In this document: piece by piece, positions 46,871 through 54,377 of the stretch
Position numbering within the stretch: the first letter of the stretch is position 1
Layout: every line of letters begins with the position of its first letter
Assembly (NCBI GenBank): GCA_021805565.1
Contig: JAJZFA010000045.1
Span: forward strand, 1 to 64,000
DNA: 64,000 nt
Direction: 5' to 3'
From: Pseudomonadota bacterium
GTDB lineage: Bacteria; Pseudomonadota; Alphaproteobacteria; Acetobacterales; Acetobacteraceae
Translations under genes and position numbers: made by a program
Notes under the pieces: model-generated
What the model saw: only the letters and a program-made list of their open reading frames with translations
What the model was told of the DNA's origin: nothing
The model's database searches: none

Positions 46871-47920
46871 ATGGCCGATCCGAACGATGGCGCCGGCGAA
46901 ATGCTGCGGGAAACCGCGGATCGGCTGTTCCAGTCCCATTGCGATACCGCGACGCAACGAACCGTCGATGCGGGCGTTTGGCCGGCGGCGCTTTGGGCGG
47001 CGGTGGAAGACGCCGGCCTTCATCGCGCCCTGGTGCCAGAAATATCCGGAGGCTTCGGAGTCGCGGTGCCCGATGCCCTGTCGCTGCTGATGGTGGCTGG
47101 CGCCCATGCCGCGCCGGTTCCGCTGGCGGAAACGATGCTGGCAAGCTGGCTGCTGGCGGGCGCCGGCCTGGACATTCCCGGCGGGCCGCTGACGGCTGGG
47201 CCGGTGCGGGACACCGAGTCCGTGCGGCTGCAACAAGGGCCGGACGGCTGGCATGTGACCGGAACATTGACGCGGATTCCCTGGGGACGAAACGCCGATC
47301 GGCTGGTGGTGCTGGCGGACGGCCATGTCGCCCTGATCGGCAAGGACGCGTGGTCCATCGACCCTGGCGAGAACATCGCGCGGGAGCCGCGCGATACGAT
47401 ACGATTGGATGGTCCACCCATCGCTTGCGGCCGCACCGCGACCTCGGCAGCGGATCTGATCGCCGTGGGCGCCGCGATGCGCACTCAACAAATGGCCGGT
47501 GCGCTAACACGGTTGGTGGAAATCGCGACGCAATACGCCACGGATCGGGTCCAGTTCGGCCGCCCGATTGGCAAGTTTCAAGCGGTGCAGCAGAACCTCG
47601 CGATAATGGCTGGACAGGCCGCCGCCGCGGTGGCCGCCGCGGGCATGGCTGCCCAAGCCGTGGCGGATGGCGTGAGGATATTGCCGGTCGCGGCGGCCAA
47701 GGCGCGGGCGGGCGAAGCCGCGGGCATCGCCGCCGGGATCGCGCATCAGATTCACGGCGCGATCGGCTTCACGCTGGAACACAGGCTGAATTTCCTGACG
47801 CGCCGCCTGTGGTCCTGGCGGGACGAATTTGGCAAGGACGCGGTTTGGAACCGCCTACTGGGCATGCACATGGCCGCGGCGGGGGCCGACCGCCTGTGGG
47901 CGGAGATCGTGGAGGCCTGA
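46871..47920 (+). CDS. Acyl-CoA dehydrogenase family protein
   Basis: A 349-residue FAD-dependent dehydrogenase. The C-terminal helical bundle is clear (RVQFGRPIGKFQAVQQNLA, then IHGAIGFTLEHRLNFLTRRLWSWRDEF). The N-terminal domain is shorter and diverged, as in the small subunit of ChsE-type heteromeric enzymes, and I cannot point to a catalytic Glu. ATG at 46871 has an AAGG site; 46856 and 46817 are alternatives. It begins an acyl-CoA catabolic run, and a partner subunit is not adjacent. Confidence 0.83.
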   Translation: MADPNDGAGEMLRETADRLFQSHCDTATQRTVDAGVWPAALWAAVEDAGLHRALVPEISGGFGVAVPDALSLLMVAGAHAAPVPLAETMLASWLLAGAGLDIPGGPLTAGPVRDTESVRLQQGPDGWHVTGTLTRIPWGRNADRLVVLADGHVALIGKDAWSIDPGENIAREPRDTIRLDGPPIACGRTATSAADLIAVGAAMRTQQMAGALTRLVEIATQYATDRVQFGRPIGKFQAVQQNLAIMAGQAAAAVAAAGMAAQAVADGVRILPVAAAKARAGEAAGIAAGIAHQIHGAIGFTLEHRLNFLTRRLWSWRDEFGKDAVWNRLLGMHMAAAGADRLWAEIVEA

Positions 47921-47987
47921 TTTCCGGCATCGGCGCGGTTCGGGAGTTGTTACTTATGATTATCGATAGCCGGACGGGAGAACTGCG

Positions 47988-48995
47988 ATGAAGGCAATGA
48001 TTTGCGAGCGTTTCGGTGGCCCGGAGGTATTGGCGGAACGCGACGTCAATGACCCGGCGCCGCCCGGTCCGGGTGAGATTCAGGTCCGTATCGCGGCGCG
48101 TGGCGTGCAGTATGTCGATGTATTGATGCTTGCTGGCACATACCAGTTTCGTCCGGAACCGCCGTTTATTCCGGGCGGGGAGGCCGCCGGGTATGTCGTC
48201 GCCGCCGGGCCAGGCGTGACCGGTTTCGCCATCGGCGATGCGGTTATGTCGCGGCATGGGCTCGGTGCGTTTGCGGAACTGGCCAATGCGAAGGCAGTGT
48301 TGTGCGACAAAATGCCAACGGGCCTGACCATGGCGCAGGCCGGGGTGTTTCGCGGCGCCTACACCACCGCGTACCACGCCCTGCTGCAACGCGGGCGGCT
48401 GAAGGCCGGCGAATGGGTGCTGATTCACGGCGCCGCCGGCGGTATCGGCATTGCCGCGATCCAGGTGGCGAAGGCGTTCGGCGCCAAGGTCATCGCCACC
48501 GCGGGCAGCGACTTAAAACGCTCGGCCTGTTTGGAGGAAGGCGCCGATCACGCGATCGATTACCGGTCCGGGTTTGTCGATGCGGTCAAGGCGCTAACCG
48601 GCGGGCGCGGCGTCGATATCGTCTACGATCCCATCGGCGACAAGGTCGCGGAGGAATCGTTGCGCTGCCTGGCATGGGGTGGGCGGCTGCTGATCCTGGG
48701 ATTTCTGGGGGGCGGGCCAACTAATATCAGAAGCAACTATCTGTTGATCAAGGGAATCGATGTGGTCGGCGTGCGTATCGGCGGGCTGAACGAGGCCGAT
48801 CCCACGCTTGCCGGCGCCAATATGAGGGCACTGCTGGCGTTGGCGGAACAAGGCAAGCTGAAACCCCGGATTTCCCACTCGTTCCGGTTGAATCGGGCGG
48901 CCAATGCCTTGCAAGCGGTGATCGATCGGGCCGTGATCGGCAAGGCAGTGCTGTTAAGCGACGCCGGCGCGCCGGCCCCGGCGGTTGCCCGATAG
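47988..48995 (+). CDS. NADPH:quinone oxidoreductase (MDR, QOR-type)
   Basis: A 335-residue medium-chain reductase without the zinc ligands of alcohol dehydrogenases. It has GEIQVRIAARGVQYVD at the N terminus and the cofactor motif GAAGGIGIAAIQVAKAFGA around residues 147-165. Such enzymes reduce quinones, enals or enoyl-CoAs. Its place between the acyl-CoA dehydrogenase and DUF35/thiolase genes suggests an enoyl-CoA or quinone role; that is inference. Confidence 0.88.
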   Translation: MKAMICERFGGPEVLAERDVNDPAPPGPGEIQVRIAARGVQYVDVLMLAGTYQFRPEPPFIPGGEAAGYVVAAGPGVTGFAIGDAVMSRHGLGAFAELANAKAVLCDKMPTGLTMAQAGVFRGAYTTAYHALLQRGRLKAGEWVLIHGAAGGIGIAAIQVAKAFGAKVIATAGSDLKRSACLEEGADHAIDYRSGFVDAVKALTGGRGVDIVYDPIGDKVAEESLRCLAWGGRLLILGFLGGGPTNIRSNYLLIKGIDVVGVRIGGLNEADPTLAGANMRALLALAEQGKLKPRISHSFRLNRAANALQAVIDRAVIGKAVLLSDAGAPAPAVAR

Positions 48996-49043
48996 GCGAT
49001 CGACGGCTAACGTCGGCATCATCGGACAGGAGGATAACGAATC

Positions 49044-49454
49044 ATGGCGACACCCGGACGCGCATTGCCGCAGCCGACCCCGGAAACCCAGCATTTTTGG
49101 GACGGCACCAAGGTGAACGAACTGCTGCTTCAGCGTTGCGACGAATGCAGCAAGGTGTATTTTCCGCCGCGCCCGTTCTGCCCGGTTTGCGCATCCCGGA
49201 ACGTGTCGGTCACCAAGGCGAGCGGCAAGGCGAAGCTGTACAGCTATGTAATTCATCACCGGCCCGCGCCCGGGTTTACGCCGCCGTATGCCATCGCGGT
49301 GGTGGAACTGGACGAAGGCCCGCGCATGATGACCAACATCGTCGAATGCCCGCAAACGCCGGAGGCGCTGGTGCTGGACATGCCGGTGGAGGTGGTCTTC
49401 GAACCGCAAACCGATACCATTACGCTTCCCGTGTTCCGTCCGGCGAAAGGCTGA
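49044..49454 (+). CDS. Zn-ribbon and OB-fold (DUF35) protein
   Basis: A 136-residue protein with a four-Cys zinc ribbon (RCDECSKVYFPPRPFCPVC), followed by an OB fold. DUF35 proteins bind and activate thiolase-like or ChsH-type partners. The GGAGGATAACG ribosome site is strong and the thiolase gene starts four bases after its stop, the usual arrangement for an obligate partner pair. Confidence 0.92.
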   Translation: MATPGRALPQPTPETQHFWDGTKVNELLLQRCDECSKVYFPPRPFCPVCASRNVSVTKASGKAKLYSYVIHHRPAPGFTPPYAIAVVELDEGPRMMTNIVECPQTPEALVLDMPVEVVFEPQTDTITLPVFRPAKG

Positions 49455-49458
49455 TCCG

Positions 49459-50601
49459 ATGCCGCACAATACAGTCGCCGTTGTCGGCGCCGCCGAAACG
49501 ACCCGCCTGGGCGTTATCCCCGAACTGTCGCAACTCGGGCTGCACGCCGACGCGGCGTTGAACGCGATGGCCGAATGCGGCCTGAAGCCGAAGGACATCG
49601 ACGGGATCGCCACCGCCGGTGAAACGCCGGTGCAGTTGGCGCATTACCTCGGCATCACCCCAACCTGGGTCGATGGCACGTCCGTCGGCGGTTGCAGCTT
49701 CATGATCCACGTCCGCCATGCGGCGGCGGCGATCCAAGCCGGGCTGGCGAAAACCATCCTGATCACGCACGGCGAATCGGGAAAATCCCGCGTCGGCAAC
49801 CCGATGCGTTCGATTCACCCGCAGTCGCTGAACGGTCAGTTCGAACAGCCGTTCGGGCCGATGGGGCCGCCGTCGATGTTCACCATCCCGGTGCTGCGGT
49901 ACATGAAGACCTATGGTGTGACGGTGGAGCAGATCGCTCAGGTCGCCGTGGTGCAGCGCGAGTGGGCGGCAATGAATCCACGGGCAACGTTCCGCACCCC
50001 GATCACCACGGAAGACGTGCTGAACAGCCGGATGATTGCCTATCCGTTTCGCTTGCTAATGTGCTGTCTAGTGACCGACGGCGGTGGCGCGCTGATCCTG
50101 ACATCCGTCGAACGTGCCAAGGATTTTCCCACCAAGCCAGTTTATATCCTGGGCACGGGGGAAAGCGCGGAAACCCCGATGGTGAGCCAGATGGAGGATT
50201 TCACGTCCTCGCGCGCGTTCCGGGTGGCCGGACCGACGGCGTTCAAGGAGGCCGGGATTACGCATAAGGATGTCGATCACCTGATGATCTACGATGCGTT
50301 CGCGCATCTGCCGGTCTATGGCCTGGAAGACCTCGGGTTCCTGCCGAAGGGGGAGGCGGCGGGCTTCATCGCCGCCCGCAACACCGCACCCGGCGGGTCG
50401 TTGCCGATGAATACCAACGGCGGCGGTCTGTCGTATATGCATTCGGGCATGTACGGGATGTACGCGTTGCAGGAAAGCGTGCGGCAGATGCGCGGCGTGG
50501 CGCCGGCGCAGATTCCGGGCGCGAAAATTTCGGTCTGCCACGGCGTTGGCGGAATGTTCGCTGCATCCGGAACGATTATCTTCAGTAATCAGGCGCCGTG
50601 A
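49459..50601 (+). CDS. Thiolase family protein (acetyl-CoA acetyltransferase-like, DUF35 partner)
   Basis: A 380-residue thiolase-fold protein of the SCP2/Ltp2-like group: AVVGAAETTRLG at the N terminus, DGTSVGGCSFMIHV in the position of the nucleophile Cys, YDAFAHLPV and PMNTNGGGLSYMHSGMYG with the catalytic His region. DUF35-linked thiolases often act as acyl-CoA thiolases or retro-aldolases. It is immediately downstream of its DUF35 partner. Confidence 0.9.
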   Translation: MPHNTVAVVGAAETTRLGVIPELSQLGLHADAALNAMAECGLKPKDIDGIATAGETPVQLAHYLGITPTWVDGTSVGGCSFMIHVRHAAAAIQAGLAKTILITHGESGKSRVGNPMRSIHPQSLNGQFEQPFGPMGPPSMFTIPVLRYMKTYGVTVEQIAQVAVVQREWAAMNPRATFRTPITTEDVLNSRMIAYPFRLLMCCLVTDGGGALILTSVERAKDFPTKPVYILGTGESAETPMVSQMEDFTSSRAFRVAGPTAFKEAGITHKDVDHLMIYDAFAHLPVYGLEDLGFLPKGEAAGFIAARNTAPGGSLPMNTNGGGLSYMHSGMYGMYALQESVRQMRGVAPAQIPGAKISVCHGVGGMFAASGTIIFSNQAP

Positions 50602-50605
50602 TACC

Positions 50606-51802
50606 ATGACGGAAAGCCTGTTCACCGGCCTGAAAGTGATCGATTGCGCGAGCTGGATCGCCGGACCCGCGGCAGCCACCATGCTGTCCGATTTCGGCGC
50701 CGACGTGATTAAGATCGAACCGCTCGGTGCGGGCGACCCATGGCGGGCGGCGCAGCCCGTTCCGGGCAAATCCGCCGATTATTACTGGCAACTGACGTCG
50801 CGGAACAAGCGCAGTCTGGCGCTCGATCTGAAACACCCGGACGGTCAGGCGGTGTTGCACCGCCTGGTCGCCTCGGCCGATGTTTTCATTACCAACTTTC
50901 CGCTGCCGGTGCGCGATCGCCTGAAGCTTGCGGCGGCCGATCTGACACGGTTGAATCCGCGGCTGATCTATGCGTCGTTCACGGCGTACGGGGAGGAAGG
51001 CGAGGAAGCGGCAAAGACCGGCTTCGATTCGACCGCATACTGGGCGCGCACCGGCCTGATGGATATGGTGCGTTCGGACGCCGGCACGGTGCCGTCGCGG
51101 TCGATGCCCGGCATGGGCGATTTTCCCAGCGCCACGGGGGTCTATTCCGCTGTCGTTACGGCATTGTACCGGCGGGAAAAGACAGGGCTGGGCGGCGTGG
51201 TCCGATCGTCGCTACTGCAAAACGGATTGTGGGCGAACGGCTGCGCGGTGCAGGTGCGCCTGTTCGGCGAGGATGTGGCGCTGCGTCCGCATCGCGACGA
51301 CGCGCCAAACGCGCTGGCCAATCATTACCGGTCGCGCGATGGTCGCTGGTTCATCATGGCGCTGTTCAATGAACAGCGGCAGTTGCGGTCGTTTTTGGGT
51401 GCGATCGGACGCGAGGAACTGACAGACGATCCCCGATTCGCCACGACCGAGGCCCGCAAGCAACATGCCCGCGAGCTGGTCGTTATTCTGGATGAGGTGT
51501 TTGCCGGCAAGGACCTGGCCGAATGGCGAACCATCCTGGACGGGGTGGGCCTGACGTTCGGCATAGTCGCCACGGTCAATGAGGCGCTGGACGATCCGCA
51601 GATGCGCCATGCGGGCGCGCTGGTGCCGTTTGCGGACGGGCAAGGCCTGACCGTGATGACGCCGTTCCATATCGACGGTATAGACAAAGTGTCGGCGGCA
51701 CGCGCCCCGTCGGTCGGCCAGCACAACGAAGCGGTACTGCGCGAAGCCGGCTACTCCGCGTCCGATGTGGAGCGTCTGCGCGGCCTGGGCGTGGTGGCTT
51801 AA
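50606..51802 (+). CDS. CaiB/BaiF family CoA-transferase
   Basis: A 398-residue class III CoA-transferase beginning LKVIDCASWIAGPAAATMLSD, with the characteristic DFGADVIKIEP, SRNKRSLALDLKHP and YASFTAYGEEG motifs. Members move CoA between acids such as succinate, formate or carnitine. It starts four bases after the thiolase stop, so it probably activates the acid feeding that pathway. Confidence 0.93.
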   Translation: MTESLFTGLKVIDCASWIAGPAAATMLSDFGADVIKIEPLGAGDPWRAAQPVPGKSADYYWQLTSRNKRSLALDLKHPDGQAVLHRLVASADVFITNFPLPVRDRLKLAAADLTRLNPRLIYASFTAYGEEGEEAAKTGFDSTAYWARTGLMDMVRSDAGTVPSRSMPGMGDFPSATGVYSAVVTALYRREKTGLGGVVRSSLLQNGLWANGCAVQVRLFGEDVALRPHRDDAPNALANHYRSRDGRWFIMALFNEQRQLRSFLGAIGREELTDDPRFATTEARKQHARELVVILDEVFAGKDLAEWRTILDGVGLTFGIVATVNEALDDPQMRHAGALVPFADGQGLTVMTPFHIDGIDKVSAARAPSVGQHNEAVLREAGYSASDVERLRGLGVVA

Positions 51803-51832
51803 ATCGCGCTGCTGTCCATCGCCGTCTGGGTT

Positions 51833-52168
51833 TTGACGCTGGCGGTGGCGGCAGGCACCGTTCTGGCGCTGTGGCATTTGCGCGCCACGGAAGGTGCGTC
51901 GCGACCGCCGCTTGCCGCGGGCATTGCCCATGGGGTGGCCGGTGCCGTGGGGCTGGCGGTTTTGTGGTTTGCGGTGCGCGGCCCCGAACGTGGTGTGGCG
52001 GCGGGGGTTGGGTCGTTTGGCGTAATGGCGGCGGCGTTGTTCGCGGGTGCCCTGGTAACCGGGATCGCGATACTGGCGCTCCGCCGGAAGGCGATTGCCA
52101 TGACAATCCACGCCGGAATCGCGATCGCCGGTTACGTTCTGCTGCTAGCCTGGAATGCGCTGGGTTAG
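51833..52168 (+). CDS. Small four-helix membrane protein
   Basis: A 111-residue hydrophobic protein with about four predicted helices (near residues 1-17, 27-47, 57-80 and 87-108). Codons 51803-51832, directly after the CaiB stop, continue the first helix in frame but contain no ATG, GTG or TTG before the TTG at 51833, so the start is uncertain. It may use a rare start or have lost it. I recognise no family. Its stop abuts the stop of the opposing gene. Confidence 0.5.
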   Translation: MTLAVAAGTVLALWHLRATEGASRPPLAAGIAHGVAGAVGLAVLWFAVRGPERGVAAGVGSFGVMAAALFAGALVTGIAILALRRKAIAMTIHAGIAIAGYVLLLAWNALG

Positions 52169-53221
52169 TTAGCCAACCGCAATGGAATAGATGTCTTTCA
52201 CCCCGGCCGGCAACGGCAGGGACTCCCAGGTCGCCCCGCCATCCTCGGTGCCGTAAATCTCCCCATCGTAACGCGCGCCGAAATAAACCCGGTCAGGATC
52301 GTTGGCATGGAGCGCCACCGACATGATCGTTCCATGCACCTGCACCTTATCGAAACGTTTCCATGTCGCGCCCTTATCCTGGCTGCGATAGATCGCGCCG
52401 TCCTTGCTGGATGCGGCCACGCTCAGCGCCGCGTACAGCGTGTTGCCGTCCCGCGGTGACACCCGGATATCCCGCCCGTACGTGATGGGCGAGAACCGCC
52501 CCACCTCCATATCCCGCCAGGTCCGGCCTTCATCTCCGGATTCGAACAAACCCATCCGCACCGCCAGGATCACCTTATCCGGATCGGCCGGGCTGATAGC
52601 GATGGCATGTCCGTCCAGCATGCCTTCATTATACGTATCGCTGACGATCTTGCTTTTCAGATGCGGCTGCTGCGCCAGCCGGATCAGATCGGCGCTGCAA
52701 TCGGTCCAGCTTTCGCCGGAATCGTCCGTCCGCATCGCCCCGTTGACCTCCAGCGCCGCGAACATCGTGTGCGGCTTTCGCGGATGCTGCGTCATCCGCA
52801 TCACACGGCAGGCGAACGGCATCGCCGCGCGGTTGGGCATGCCGGGATCGGGCAGCTTCCGCCATGTTTCGCCGGTATCTTCGCTGCGATACAGGCCGAC
52901 CGGCGAGGCGCCCGCATAGATCGACGTCCGGTCGGCCGCATCGACCAGGAACGACCAGATCTGCACGCCTTTGCCGGGGAAATTCGTCCGCTGGAACGTC
53001 TTGCCGCGATCGGTGCTGCGATAGACGCCATCCGCGGTACCGGCGAACACCACATCCGGGTCGGTTGGGTGAACCGAGACGGTGTAGGCTTCATGATCGG
53101 TCAGCACGTGTTCCCACCGTCCGGTGCCGGCAGCGCGCGCAAAAACCCCTACCGCACCGGTCTGATCCGCCCGTCCGACATAGCCCGCGACACCGGCATA
53201 GACATTGGATTTGCTCGCCAT
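52169..53221 (-). CDS. Asp-box (BNR/sialidase-like) beta-propeller protein
   Basis: A 350-residue soluble protein with six Asp-box repeats spread along it: STDRGKTF, SEDTGETW, TDDSGESW, SGDEGRTW, SQDKGATW and TEDGGATW, the hallmark of sialidase/Vps10-like propellers. It has no signal peptide and no catalytic Arg triad I can confirm, so I call the fold only. GGGAG precedes the ATG. It is a likely glycoside or protein-binding domain. Confidence 0.85.
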   Translation of the reverse strand: MASKSNVYAGVAGYVGRADQTGAVGVFARAAGTGRWEHVLTDHEAYTVSVHPTDPDVVFAGTADGVYRSTDRGKTFQRTNFPGKGVQIWSFLVDAADRTSIYAGASPVGLYRSEDTGETWRKLPDPGMPNRAAMPFACRVMRMTQHPRKPHTMFAALEVNGAMRTDDSGESWTDCSADLIRLAQQPHLKSKIVSDTYNEGMLDGHAIAISPADPDKVILAVRMGLFESGDEGRTWRDMEVGRFSPITYGRDIRVSPRDGNTLYAALSVAASSKDGAIYRSQDKGATWKRFDKVQVHGTIMSVALHANDPDRVYFGARYDGEIYGTEDGGATWESLPLPAGVKDIYSIAVG

Positions 53222-53327
53222 GACCCGCTCCCTTGGTTCTTGCCGACAGGCTACGCCGGTTCCGCCGTTCTGGCCAACAGCGCCGCACCGGGCTAGCCTG
53301 CCCGCGAGGAAAAAGTGGAGAGAGACC

Positions 53328-54377
53328 ATGCCTACTGTGTCAGCCGAAAAACTGATCGAGATCGCCAAGGGCCTGTTGATCGCGGCCGGCGCTTCGGAAG
53401 ATGAGGCGGCCGTGGTTGCCAGGTATAACATCGGCGCCAATCTGGTTGGGCACGACAGCCATGGTATTATCCTGATCCCGACGTACATCGACCGGATCAA
53501 GGCCGGCCACATCGTGCCAGGGGCGCCGTGGGTCATTACGCAAGAGACCGATACCACAACAGTTATCGACGGAAACTGGGGTTTTGGCTATGCCGTGACC
53601 GATCGGGCAATGCGCTATACGATCGAAAAGGCGAAGACGCAGAATGTCGCCGCCACAACCGTCTTCCGGCAAAGTCACATCGGGCGCCTCGCCGGCTATC
53701 CGCTGATTGCCGCCGGCGAAGGCATGATCGCAATGATCACGGCGGATTCCGGCCGCGGTCCCAAGCACGTCGCGCCATTCGGCGGCGCCAAGGCCCGGCT
53801 CGGCACCAACCCTATTTGTTTTGCGGTTCCTTCCAACCTGGACGGCCCGCTGGTGTTCGATATGGCGACGTCCGCCGCGGCCGCCGGCAAGATCAATGTG
53901 GCGACCGCACGTGGCGATCAGGTCCCCGGCGGGTGGCTGATCGATGCGGATGGTAAACCGTCGAACGATCCGCGCGTGCTGAAAGCCGGCGGGGCGTTGT
54001 TACCGCTGGGCGGCACCGAAGGCTACAAAGGGACCGGACTTGCCGCGATCGTCGAAATATTGTCGGGACTGCTGACTGGCCTGGGATACGGTGTCGAGCC
54101 GACCGGCCGTCACAACGACGGCTGTTTCATCGCCGTCTTCAAGGTCGCGGCCTTCCGGTCGCTGGCAACGTTCCGGCAGGAAGTGACCGACTTCGCGCAG
54201 TACCTGAAAGCGACCCCGCCGGCCGAGGGCTTCACCGAAGTCTTCTACCCCGGGGAAATAGAATTCCGTAAGGAGCAGGATCGACGCAAGAACGGCGTGC
54301 CGGTCGAAGACGCGACCTGGACCAAAATCCGCGAATTGGCTGAAGAATACGGCCTGACGGGTAAACTCGGACTTTGA
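53328..54377 (+). CDS. Malate/lactate/ureidoglycolate dehydrogenase-family oxidoreductase
   Basis: A 349-residue Ldh-family (LDH2/MDHG) enzyme, NAD(P)-dependent but unrelated to Rossmann lactate dehydrogenases. It shows VGHDSHGIILIPTYI, TTVFRQSHIGRLAGYP, GTNPICFAVP and DMATSAAA. The start at 53328 has a GGAGAG site. It is translationally coupled (TTGA overlap) to a molybdenum hydroxylase large subunit gene, hinting at a shared hydroxyacid or heterocycle pathway; that is inference. Confidence 0.9.
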   Translation: MPTVSAEKLIEIAKGLLIAAGASEDEAAVVARYNIGANLVGHDSHGIILIPTYIDRIKAGHIVPGAPWVITQETDTTTVIDGNWGFGYAVTDRAMRYTIEKAKTQNVAATTVFRQSHIGRLAGYPLIAAGEGMIAMITADSGRGPKHVAPFGGAKARLGTNPICFAVPSNLDGPLVFDMATSAAAAGKINVATARGDQVPGGWLIDADGKPSNDPRVLKAGGALLPLGGTEGYKGTGLAAIVEILSGLLTGLGYGVEPTGRHNDGCFIAVFKVAAFRSLATFRQEVTDFAQYLKATPPAEGFTEVFYPGEIEFRKEQDRRKNGVPVEDATWTKIRELAEEYGLTGKLGL

